Shown one piece after another: positions 16,596 through 23,350 of a stretch of 42,341 nt of DNA. The notes under the pieces are model-generated. The model had not been told where the DNA came from. It was given only the letters and a program-made list of their open reading frames with translations, and ran no database searches. The stretch lies in NCBI RefSeq assembly GCF_039525035.1, contig NZ_BAAAHE010000068.1:1-42341 (forward strand), in the 5' to 3' direction. The DNA is from Sporichthya brevicatena (GTDB taxonomy: Bacteria; Actinomycetota; Actinomycetes; Sporichthyales; Sporichthyaceae). Each line of letters begins with the position of its first letter. The stretch's first letter is position 1. Position numbers and translations under genes: made by a program.

Positions 16596-18200
16596 ATGGC
16601 GCGCAAGGGCGACTCGCTGACCGAGTACCGGCGCAAGCGGGACTTCGAGAGGACGCCCGAGCCGGCGGGCGGGGAGAGTCCGGAGCCGGGGGCGCGGCCG
16701 CGGTTCGTCGTCCAGCGGCACCGGGCCCGGCGGCTGCACTACGACGTCCGGTTCGAGATCGACGGAGCGCTGGCCAGCTGGGCCGTCCCGAAGGGTCCGA
16801 CGCTCGACCCCTCCGCCCGGCGGATGGCGGTCCACGTCGAGGACCACCCGCTCGAGTACATCGACTTCGAGGGCGTCATCCCCTCGGGCGAGTACGGCGG
16901 GGGCGACGTCATCGTCTGGGACACCGGCGAGTGGGAGCCCCACGGCACCGACGACCCGGCGGCGGCCGTCGCCAACGGCGAGCTGCACGCCGAGGTGTTC
17001 GGCGAGAAGCTGCGCGGCCGGTTCGTGCTCGTGCGCCGCGAGCAGGACGGGGTCAAGGTCGGCAAGGAGAACTGGCTCCTGCTGCACAAGAAGGACGACC
17101 ACGCCGTCGAGGGCTGGGACCCCGAGGAGCACCCGCGCTCGGTGCTGTCCGGCCGCACCAACGACGAGGTGGCCGTCGCGCCCGACAAGGCGTGGCACTC
17201 GGACCGGCCGGCGGCGGAGGCCGCCGAGGTGTTGCGCCCGGAACCGGTGCCGGGACCGAGCGAGGACGAGCTCGCCGCGTTGGACGAGTTCGGCAAGTCC
17301 GGGTCGTGGGAGATCTTCGGCCGGCGGCTCAAGGTCACCAACCTCGACAAGGTGCTGTTCCCGGGTCGCAAGGGCGGGAAGCCGATCACGAAGCGGGAGT
17401 TCCTGCGCTACGCGGCGACGATCGCGCCGGTCGCGCTGCCGTACCTGCAGGGCCGGGCGCTGAACCTGCACCGCTACCCGGACGGGACGGAGCAGAAGGG
17501 CTTCTGGCACAAGCAGCTCCCGCAGCACGCCCCGGAGTGGATCGCCCGCTGGGACAACCCCGAGGCCGACCCGGGGGAGACGACCACCTACCTCGTCGTC
17601 GACGAGCCGGCCGCGCTGGTCTGGGCGGCGAACTTCGGCGGGCTCGAGTGGCACCCGTGGACCTCGCGGACCGAGGCGATGCACGAGCCCACCTACGCGC
17701 TGATCGACCTCGACCCGGGGCCGCGGACGACCTGGGACGAGCTGCTCACCCTCGCCCGCCTGCACCGCACCGCGCTCGAGCACCTCGACGTGATCGCGCG
17801 GCCGAAGCTGACGGGGAGTCGGGGGATTCAGATCTGGATCCCGATCGAGCCCGGACCGTCGTTCGACGAGACGCGGGCCTGGGTGGAGAAGGTCTCGCGC
17901 TCCGTCGGCGCCGTCGTGCCGGAGCTCGTGTCCTGGAAGTGGGAGAAGAGCGACCGGGACGGGCTCGCGCGGCTCGACTACACCCAGAACGCGATCAACA
18001 AGACGCTCGTCGCGCCGTTCAGTCCGCGGCCGTCGGCGGGTGCCCCGGTCTCGGTCCCGATCGAGTGGGACGAGCTCGACGACGAGAAGCTGCGCTCGGA
18101 CACGTTCACGATCCGCACCGTGGGGGACCGCCTCGCGGAGCGCGGCGACCCGTTCCGTGCCCTGCTCGGTGTCCGGCAGACGCTGCCGAAGCTCACCTGA
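16596..18200 (+). CDS. ligD: LigD-type 3'-phosphoesterase plus polymerase (two-domain NHEJ protein)
   Basis: The 534-residue protein joins two LigD modules. Residues 35-190 are the 3'-phosphoesterase domain, with [14 protein letters not shown] (His42, His48, Asp50), VEDHPLEY (His84) and [11 protein letters not shown]. Residues 225-530 are the primase-polymerase domain, with [18 protein letters not shown] (metal-binding Asp371 and Asp373) and [11 protein letters not shown]. It acts in ATP-dependent end joining: end trimming and templated or untemplated nucleotide addition. The ligase module is on the next gene, 21 bases downstream, so the usual LigD is split. No Ku gene lies in this window. 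The ATG at 16596 is favoured because it begins just before the phosphoesterase domain. Confidence 0.9.
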   Translation: MARKGDSLTEYRRKRDFERTPEPAGGESPEPGARPRFVVQRHRARRLHYDVRFEIDGALASWAVPKGPTLDPSARRMAVHVEDHPLEYIDFEGVIPSGEYGGGDVIVWDTGEWEPHGTDDPAAAVANGELHAEVFGEKLRGRFVLVRREQDGVKVGKENWLLLHKKDDHAVEGWDPEEHPRSVLSGRTNDEVAVAPDKAWHSDRPAAEAAEVLRPEPVPGPSEDELAALDEFGKSGSWEIFGRRLKVTNLDKVLFPGRKGGKPITKREFLRYAATIAPVALPYLQGRALNLHRYPDGTEQKGFWHKQLPQHAPEWIARWDNPEADPGETTTYLVVDEPAALVWAANFGGLEWHPWTSRTEAMHEPTYALIDLDPGPRTTWDELLTLARLHRTALEHLDVIARPKLTGSRGIQIWIPIEPGPSFDETRAWVEKVSRSVGAVVPELVSWKWEKSDRDGLARLDYTQNAINKTLVAPFSPRPSAGAPVSVPIEWDELDDEKLRSDTFTIRTVGDRLAERGDPFRALLGVRQTLPKLT

Positions 18201-18221
18201 CTGCCCGTTAGCCTGAGCGGA

Positions 18222-19217
18222 ATGGACGACCTGCTCGAGCGCCTGCTGACGCCGGCGGAGCGCAAGCTCCTGCGCCCGGCGAAGGCGGACTTCGTCCCGC
18301 CGATGCTCGCCTCGCCCGCGGACCGGCCCGCGACCGGCGACGGGTGGCTCTACGAGCGCAAGCTCGACGGCGTGCGGATCCTCGCGGTCCGGGGCGAGCA
18401 GAACACCCGCCTGTACTCACGGATCCAGCGCGACAACAGCGCGACGTTCCCGGAGGTCGTCGCAGCCCTCAACGTCGCCGCCCCGCCCGGCCTCGTCGTC
18501 GACGGCGAGGTCGTCGCGTTCGACGGGGACGCCACGAGCTTCGGCCTGCTCCAGCAGCGTCTCGGCATCAACGACGTCCGGCGGTCGCTGGCGGTCGGGG
18601 TGCCGGTCCACTACTTCCTCTTCGACGTCCTCGTGTACTCCGGTCAGGATCTGACGCAGCTTCCGTTGAGCACCCGCAAGCAGGTGCTGGCCGAGGTCGT
18701 CACCTACGTCGACCCGTTGCGGTTCAGCGACCACCGCGAGGGCGTCGGTGTCGAGTTCCTCCGCGAGGCCTGCGCCGGCGGCTGGGAGGGACTCATCGCC
18801 AAGCGGGCGCACAGCCGGTACGAAGCGGGGCGAAGGTCCTCGCACTGGCTGAAGCTCAAGTGCGTGCGGGAGCAGGAGTTCGTCGTCGGCGGGTTCACCG
18901 TCTCGGCCGCGGCGGGGCGCACCGGATTCGGGGCGCTGCTTGTCGGCTACTACGACGGCGACGACCTGCGCTACGCCGGCAAGGTCGGCACGGGCTTCGA
19001 CCAGAAGACGCTGCTCGCGCTGCGCGGCGCGCTCGACGACCTGACCCTTCCGGACTCGCCCTTCGTCGACGCCCCACGCTCGAAGGACGCGCGCTGGGTC
19101 GACCCGATCCTCGTCGCGCAGGTCGGCTTCACCGAGTGGACCCGCGACGGGAAGCTGCGCCATCCCCGCTACCTCGGCCTCCGGCACGACAAGGACGCGC
19201 GCGACGTCACCCGGTGA
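18222..19217 (+). CDS. ATP-dependent DNA ligase (LigD ligase-domain type)
   Basis: The 331-residue enzyme seals DNA nicks using ATP. The nucleotidyltransferase motifs are in place: YERKLDGVR with the AMP-accepting Lys47 (motif I), DGEVVAFDG (motif III), a FLFDVLVY strand, EGLIAKRAHSRY (motif IV) and WLKLKC (motif V). The OB-fold follows from about residue 215 (EFVVGGFTVS, GKVGTGF). The ATG at 18222 is seven bases after TAGCCT (18209-18214), compatible with its own leaderless promoter in addition to read-through from the phosphoesterase-polymerase gene. Together the two genes give the complete LigD activity set. Confidence 0.92.
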   Translation: MDDLLERLLTPAERKLLRPAKADFVPPMLASPADRPATGDGWLYERKLDGVRILAVRGEQNTRLYSRIQRDNSATFPEVVAALNVAAPPGLVVDGEVVAFDGDATSFGLLQQRLGINDVRRSLAVGVPVHYFLFDVLVYSGQDLTQLPLSTRKQVLAEVVTYVDPLRFSDHREGVGVEFLREACAGGWEGLIAKRAHSRYEAGRRSSHWLKLKCVREQEFVVGGFTVSAAAGRTGFGALLVGYYDGDDLRYAGKVGTGFDQKTLLALRGALDDLTLPDSPFVDAPRSKDARWVDPILVAQVGFTEWTRDGKLRHPRYLGLRHDKDARDVTR

Positions 19218-19221
19218 GAAC

Positions 19222-19258
19222 GGGACTTTGGTCCTGCCGGTTCGGGGACGAAAAACCT
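19222..19258. promoter_or_regulatory. two DosR/DevR-box-like sites upstream of the Acg-like gene
   Basis: GGGACTTTGGTCCT at 19222-19235 matches the mycobacterial DosR core GGGACTWWWGTCCC at 12 of 14 positions. A weaker copy, GGGACGAAAAACCT, is at 19245-19258, 23 bases on (about two helical turns), as in mycobacterial promoters with paired DosR sites. A second feature is a 12-base direct repeat, GCCGGTTCGGGG, at 19236-19247 and 19268-19279, 32 bases apart. The sites lie 59-95 bases ahead of the start at 19317. Control by hypoxia or nitric oxide is inferred. Confidence 0.6.
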
Positions 19259-19316
19259 CTAGGACTGGCCGGTTCGGGGGAGAACGCTGTCCGGCATGGG
19301 GGATCCGGGGGGTCCG

Positions 19317-20000
19317 ATGATTCCGCACTCCGTCGCGGCCGTGGTGGCGTCGGCGGGCCGGCGCTTCGCCGACCGCGGCGGGAACTCGTTGCGCCTCGAG
19401 GTCACCGGCCGGCTCGTCACGCTGCGCGGACCGGAGCGGGGGGACGGTCCGGAGCAGCTCCTCGAAGCCGGGATCGCGTTGTTCGACCTACGGGTGGGAG
19501 CGGAGGAACGGGGGATGCGGGCGGAGGTCGCGGTGCTGCCGCCCGAGGACCTGACGGCGTGGGCGACGGTGACGCTGCATCCTCGTGCGCTCCACCGCGA
19601 CCCGGGCGAGATCGCGTGGCCGGCGCGGCCACGGTTGCTCGGCGTGGGCCGGTCGGGACGACGGAGCGCCCGCGAACTCGTCGCCGCGTGCGAGCGCGGT
19701 GCGGCGAGCGAGGGCATCGCGCTGCGGGTCGCGCCGATGCCGCTGCCGACTCACGTCGGGTTGACCCTGCGCGCCCGCGGGGACGACCCGGCTCACTGGA
19801 TCGCGCTCGGCCAGTGCTGGGCGGGCATCGCGCGCCTCGCCGACCGCTGCGGGTGGATCGCCCACCTGCGCACGCGTCCGGGTGCGACGCCCACGCTCGG
19901 CCGCTTCCTCGGCGCGCAGGTCGAGGTGTGGCTGCTGGCCCGCGAGACACCCCCGCCCGGGAGGGCGGCGGTCGCCACTGACGAGTGGTTCGGGTTCTGA
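19317..20000 (+). CDS. Acg-like truncated nitroreductase-fold protein
   Basis: The 227-residue protein follows the pattern of the DosR-regulon Acg (Rv2032) nitroreductase family. The N-terminal part LRLEVTGRLVTLRGPERG, LLEAGIALFDLRVGAEERGM and AEVAVLPPEDLTAWATVTL aligns by eye with the corresponding Acg segments. The late WIALGQCWAGIARLADRCGW matches the helix before the Acg C-terminus. The FMN-proximal APSxHNxQPW segment is missing and the protein is about 100 residues shorter than Acg, so enzyme activity is doubtful. The ATG at 19317 is chosen because GGGGGG precedes it; an ATG at 19296 has no ribosome site. DosR-like boxes upstream strengthen the assignment. A different fold remains possible. 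Confidence 0.55.
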   Translation: MIPHSVAAVVASAGRRFADRGGNSLRLEVTGRLVTLRGPERGDGPEQLLEAGIALFDLRVGAEERGMRAEVAVLPPEDLTAWATVTLHPRALHRDPGEIAWPARPRLLGVGRSGRRSARELVAACERGAASEGIALRVAPMPLPTHVGLTLRARGDDPAHWIALGQCWAGIARLADRCGWIAHLRTRPGATPTLGRFLGAQVEVWLLARETPPPGRAAVATDEWFGF

Positions 20001-20024
20001 TCGTCGTGTGCGAAGGTGACGCCC

Positions 20025-20693
20025 ATGCGGAGTCATCTGTTCAGCGCCAATGTCGAGCTCGAGACCAGTGACTACATGTCGCTGCAGAACCCCAAGCTGC
20101 TCAAGGTGAAACTGAACGGGGAGCTGCTGGCCCGCCAGGGGGCGATGGTCGCGTACCAGGGCGCGATGGAGTTCGCCTACGAGGGCGCCGGCGGCATGAA
20201 GAAGCTGCTGAAGAAGGTCGCCACCGGCGAGGGTGTCCCGCTCATGCGCTGCCGGGGGCAGGGTGACCTGTTCCTCGCGCAGAACGCCTACGACCTCTAC
20301 CTCGTCGATCTCGAAGGCGACTCCCTCACCGTCAACGGCGACAACGTCCTCGCGTTCGACCCGAACCTGACGTGGGACATCCGCCGCGTCGAGGGCGCGT
20401 CGATGCTCGCGGGCGGCGTGTTCAACATGGTCTTCACCGGCGTCGGACGCATCGCGCTCTCCTCGTTCGGGACGCCGGTCGTGCTCGACGCCTCGCAGGC
20501 GCCCACCTTCGCCGACCTGCAGTCCGCGATCGCTTGGTCGTCCTCGCTCTCGACCCGGCTCGTCCGCACAGCCGGCGCCTCGGCCCTGATCGGCCGCGGC
20601 TCCGGCGAGGCGTTCCAGCTCGCGTTCGAGGGTCAGGGCTTCGTCGTCGTCCAGTCCTCCGAGGGCCCGTACGTCGCTCCTCACAACCACTGA
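20025..20693 (+). CDS. AIM24 family protein
   Basis: The 222-residue beta-rich protein fits the AIM24/TIGR00266 family: a start of the type LFSANVELE, GAMVAYQGAMEFAYEG, VPLMRCRGQGDLFLAQ, DNVLAFDPNLTWDIRRV and a Gly-rich end (FEGQGFVVVQSS). Members form a trimeric double-psi-like beta structure; their bacterial function is unknown, while the yeast namesake is mitochondrial. GAAGGTGA lies before the ATG at 20025; the GTG at 20016 has no ribosome site. It follows the Acg-like gene by 24 bases and could be in the same transcript. A long hairpin lies just after its stop. Confidence 0.85.
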   Translation: MRSHLFSANVELETSDYMSLQNPKLLKVKLNGELLARQGAMVAYQGAMEFAYEGAGGMKKLLKKVATGEGVPLMRCRGQGDLFLAQNAYDLYLVDLEGDSLTVNGDNVLAFDPNLTWDIRRVEGASMLAGGVFNMVFTGVGRIALSSFGTPVVLDASQAPTFADLQSAIAWSSSLSTRLVRTAGASALIGRGSGEAFQLAFEGQGFVVVQSSEGPYVAPHNH

Positions 20694-20698
20694 CCCCG

Positions 20699-20746
20699 TT
20701 GCGTCCGAACATGTGGTCGCTATTGCAGCCACATCGTCGGACGCAA
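20699..20746. repeat. 48-base imperfect hairpin between AIM24 and osmC-like genes
   Basis: Outer arms TTGCGTCCGA (20699-20708) and TCGGACGCAA (20737-20746) are perfectly complementary. Inside them, after a symmetrical two-base mismatch, ATGTGG (20711-20716) pairs with CCACAT (20729-20734), leaving a 12-base loop. It may terminate the AIM24 transcript or be part of the leader of the OsmC gene, whose start is 87 bases away; no T tract follows it. Confidence 0.75.
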
Positions 20747-20832
20747 GGAATGGTTCGGCGTCGCGGGAACTTGGGGACAAGGACGCACAGCCCCCGAGTA
20801 CGGACACCGACGACGCACCCACGGGAGACGAC

Positions 20833-21273
20833 ATGCCCACGCGCACCGCACGCACCGCCTGGACCGGGACCCTCGAGCAGGGCAGTGGCAAGGTCGAGCT
20901 GACGAGTTCCAAGGTCGGGACCTACGACGTCTCGTTCCCGAAGCGCGCCGCGGAGGACGCGGGCGGGACGACCAGCCCCGAGGAGCTGATCGCGGCGGCG
21001 CACTCGTCCTGCTACGCGATGCAGCTCTCCGCGCTGATCGGCCAGGCCGGCGGCACCCCGCAGGCGCTCGACGTCCAGGCGGACGTCGACCTCGGCCCCG
21101 ACCCCGCCGGCGGCTTCCGGCTCACCGGCATCCGGCTCACGGTCCGCGGCGAGGTCGACGGCCTCGACGCCGACGGCTTCCTCAAGGTCGCCAACGAGGC
21201 CAAGGCCGCGTGCCCGGTGAGCAAGGCCCTCACCGGCGTCGAGATCTCGCTCGACGCGGCGCTCGAGGGCTAG
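20833..21273 (+). CDS. OsmC/Ohr family peroxiredoxin
   Basis: The 146-residue protein has the two reactive Cys of OsmC proteins: HSSCYAMQLSALIG near the middle and AACPVSKALTGVEI near the end, with the conserved PEELIAAAH before the first. OsmC proteins reduce organic hydroperoxides with these thiols in the cytoplasm. GGGAGACGAC precedes the ATG at 20833; a longer reading from 20713 crosses the hairpin and is unlikely. It converges with the DUF4097 gene, 24 bases away. OsmC rather than Ohr is favoured by the CYAM and CPVSKAL wording. Confidence 0.92.
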   Translation: MPTRTARTAWTGTLEQGSGKVELTSSKVGTYDVSFPKRAAEDAGGTTSPEELIAAAHSSCYAMQLSALIGQAGGTPQALDVQADVDLGPDPAGGFRLTGIRLTVRGEVDGLDADGFLKVANEAKAACPVSKALTGVEISLDAALEG

Positions 21274-21297
21274 CCCCGAGTCGAGGCGGCTCGACGC

Positions 21298-21927
21298 TCA
21301 GGCGGCGGGCGCGCGGACCAGATGCACGTCGCCGCGGCCGATGCGGGCGCGCAACGACACGGCGCGCGAGCCCGCCCTCGGGCCGTCCTCGACGGGCAGG
21401 TCCGAACGTAGGACGCCGGACCCGGTCCGGACGTCGAGTCGAACTGACACACCCTCAGGAATACCGACGGTCAGCGTGCCCGAGCCCGCGGCCAGGTCGA
21501 CGTCGCCGTGCGCGGTCCCGACGTTCGTGGACCCCGCCCCGACGCGGGCACGCAGGTTCCCGGTCACGGTGGCGACGTCGACGGCCGCGGTGCCGGCCGC
21601 GACGTCGGCGTCGGCAAGCCGGCCGGTCACCGAGATGTCCGCGGTGGCGGTGGCCAGCTTGGCCGTCGTCCCCGCCGGAACGACGATCGTCGCGTCGACC
21701 GCGCCGCGGCCCTTGCGCCATCCGGAGTTGCGGGGGGCGTGGACGACGAGCGTCCGGCCGCGCAGGTCGACCGTGAACCGGTCGAGCCCGTCGGCGTCGG
21801 CCGGCGTGAGCGTGACGACGGCCTCGGAAACGTCCTCGCGGGCGTCGATCGTGAGGCTGCCGTGGCCGAGGCGGACGGACAGTTGGAGCGGGCCGTCGAC
21901 GGGCCACGCGTAGGTCTGCGGGGTCAT
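21298..21927 (-). CDS. DUF4097 family beta-repeat protein
   Basis: The 209-residue protein is a regular series of beta strands of the DUF4097/adhesin-like type: LGHGSLTIDARED, LVVHAPRN, repeated ATATADISVTGRLADADVAAGT, GNLRARVGAGSTNVGTAHGDVDLAAGSG. Each turn suggests a right-handed beta-solenoid. It has no signal peptide, so it is probably cytoplasmic. AGGAGG stands before the ATG. It is the second gene of an operon after a ribbon-helix-helix regulator (34-base gap), an association often seen in actinobacteria. Its function is not known. Confidence 0.85.
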   Translation of the reverse strand: MTPQTYAWPVDGPLQLSVRLGHGSLTIDAREDVSEAVVTLTPADADGLDRFTVDLRGRTLVVHAPRNSGWRKGRGAVDATIVVPAGTTAKLATATADISVTGRLADADVAAGTAAVDVATVTGNLRARVGAGSTNVGTAHGDVDLAAGSGTLTVGIPEGVSVRLDVRTGSGVLRSDLPVEDGPRAGSRAVSLRARIGRGDVHLVRAPAA

Positions 21928-21961
21928 GGGGATCGCCTCCTGGGCGGGTCGTGTGGGTGGG

Positions 21962-22447
21962 TCAGCCGTTGATCCAGCCGGTGATCCGGCCGGGTCCGCT
22001 GCTGGTGGTGGGCGCGCCGCGGCCGGGGCCGAGGGCGGAGGTGGCGGCGCGGAGCAGCCAGGTGTTCACCGAGATCCCGGCGGCGCGGGCGGCGGTGTCG
22101 ATCTGCGCCTTGAGCGACTCCGGCAGCCGCAGCGAGATCCGGGCGTCGTTCTCTCCCTCGTCCACCGCGGCCGGGGGCGTCGGGTCCGTCGTGGGGCCGG
22201 TGCGGACGTCGATGTGCACCTCGTCCGCCTCCAGTCGCACCGACACCGCCGGGGCCCCCGGGACGTCGAGGAGGGCGGCGGTGATCTCGTCCGCCGCGGC
22301 GGAGACCGCCTCCAGGACCGCGAGCCGCACGGCCGGCTCGGCCGCGGTCGCGAGGGCCTGGGCCGTCTGCTGGGTGCGGTCGTCGCCGAGCGCCGCCGCG
22401 GCGAGGAGCTGGGCGCGGACGCCGTCGGTGAAGGGGTGCAGGTGCAT
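21962..22447 (-). CDS. ribbon-helix-helix (HicB-antitoxin-like) regulator
   Basis: The 161-residue protein has a helical N-terminal half and a C-terminal Arc/CopG-type domain: ARISLRLPESLKAQID forms the strand and first helix, followed by ARAAGISVNTWLLRAATSAL. HicB-like antitoxins have this fold, but no HicA toxin is encoded nearby; the partner gene is a DUF4097 protein. It most likely represses its own operon through the palindrome at 22458-22476, whose edge is only 11 bases before its ATG. The position suggests a leaderless or very short leader mRNA. Confidence 0.8.
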   Translation of the reverse strand: MHLHPFTDGVRAQLLAAAALGDDRTQQTAQALATAAEPAVRLAVLEAVSAAADEITAALLDVPGAPAVSVRLEADEVHIDVRTGPTTDPTPPAAVDEGENDARISLRLPESLKAQIDTAARAAGISVNTWLLRAATSALGPGRGAPTTSSGPGRITGWING

Positions 22448-22457
22448 GCCGCCAGAA

Positions 22458-22476
22458 TGACATCACGATGATGTCA
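22458..22476. promoter_or_regulatory. palindromic operator of the ribbon-helix-helix operon
   Basis: TGACATCA (22458-22465) and TGATGTCA (22469-22476) are perfect 8-bp inverted repeats separated by CGA. The site is immediately upstream of the regulator gene. Repeated TGATGTCA half-sites suit a dimer-of-dimers ribbon-helix-helix protein. The 9-mer GATGTCATC at its right edge (22470-22478) also occurs twice in the palindrome inside sipW (3685-3725). Confidence 0.75.
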
Positions 22477-22567
22477 TCGCAACCTTGTTTGCTGTCAGTG
22501 GGCGGGATGTCCGCTATGTCCGGCGTGGCGCGCGATCCGCCCGGAGCGGCTGAGTCACGCTGGACCC

Positions 22568-23275
22568 ATGCGAAACGGGGGAACGATCCGGCGGGTCGGG
22601 AGCGGTGTCCTGCTGGCATCCGTGCTGGTGACGGGCCTGATCGCGGGGGCGGCCGCCGCGCCCGCCGCGGCGAGCAGCTCCGCCGGTGCTGCAGCCTGCA
22701 GCTGCGGGGAGCAGCGGTCCGCCGCGGACCAGCGCCAGCGCGCCGACGTCGTGTTCGAGGGGACGCTGGAGGGCTCGACCAGCTCGGTGAGCACGGACGA
22801 GAACGGCAAGGTCACCGAGTCCGGCCTCGTCCACCAGTTCGCGCCCAGCCAGGTCCACAAGGGCTCGGTGCAGGATCCGCAGTACGTCGTCGAGCTGCCC
22901 GATCGCCCCTGCGACCTTGGCCTCTCCGGCCCCGGCCCGTACCTGGTCGTCGCCGAGCGGCCGTCCCGCGTCGAGCAGAAGAAGTACGGGCTCAACCCCG
23001 ACGACCTGATCGCCCACCCCTGCGGCGGCACCCGTGTGCTGCCGGCGGACCAGCCCGCCCCCGCGTCCGCCCCGGAACCGGCGCCCGCTCCGCCGAAGGG
23101 ATCGGGCTCCGCCGACTCCGACTCCAACGACTCCGACGACTCCGTCGACCCCGGGTCCGGGGAGGGGCTGACCCTGAACCGCCTGCTCGGGGACACGCTC
23201 GGCGACCTGCTCGGCGGCCTGCTCGACGCGCTCGGGCTCGGTTCGGACGACGCACCGCGCCCAGCGCGCTCATAG
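22568..23275 (+). CDS. secreted NTR/TIMP-like domain protein
   Basis: The 235-residue product has a signal peptide (hydrophobic about 12-32, ending APAAASSS) and a mature domain that begins near ACSCGEQRS, followed by ADVVFEGTLEG, VHKGSVQDPQYVV, PCDLGLSGPGPYLVVAE and HPCGGTRVL. Paired CxC at the start plus further Cys and a strand such as PYLVVAE are typical of bacterial NTR/TIMP-like domains. The C-terminal third is a Pro/Ala then Asp/Ser-rich linker ending in a Leu/Gly-rich segment (GDLLGGLLDALGLG), which could attach it to the surface. No strong ribosome site precedes the ATG. Confidence 0.65.
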   Translation: MRNGGTIRRVGSGVLLASVLVTGLIAGAAAAPAAASSSAGAAACSCGEQRSAADQRQRADVVFEGTLEGSTSSVSTDENGKVTESGLVHQFAPSQVHKGSVQDPQYVVELPDRPCDLGLSGPGPYLVVAERPSRVEQKKYGLNPDDLIAHPCGGTRVLPADQPAPASAPEPAPAPPKGSGSADSDSNDSDDSVDPGSGEGLTLNRLLGDTLGDLLGGLLDALGLGSDDAPRPARS

Positions 23276-23350
23276 AGGACTCATAGGAACCGCACCTACG
23301 CTCCGGCCAAATCCGTCCATCTCGGGCGGACGCCTGGGTAGGAGCGGTGC

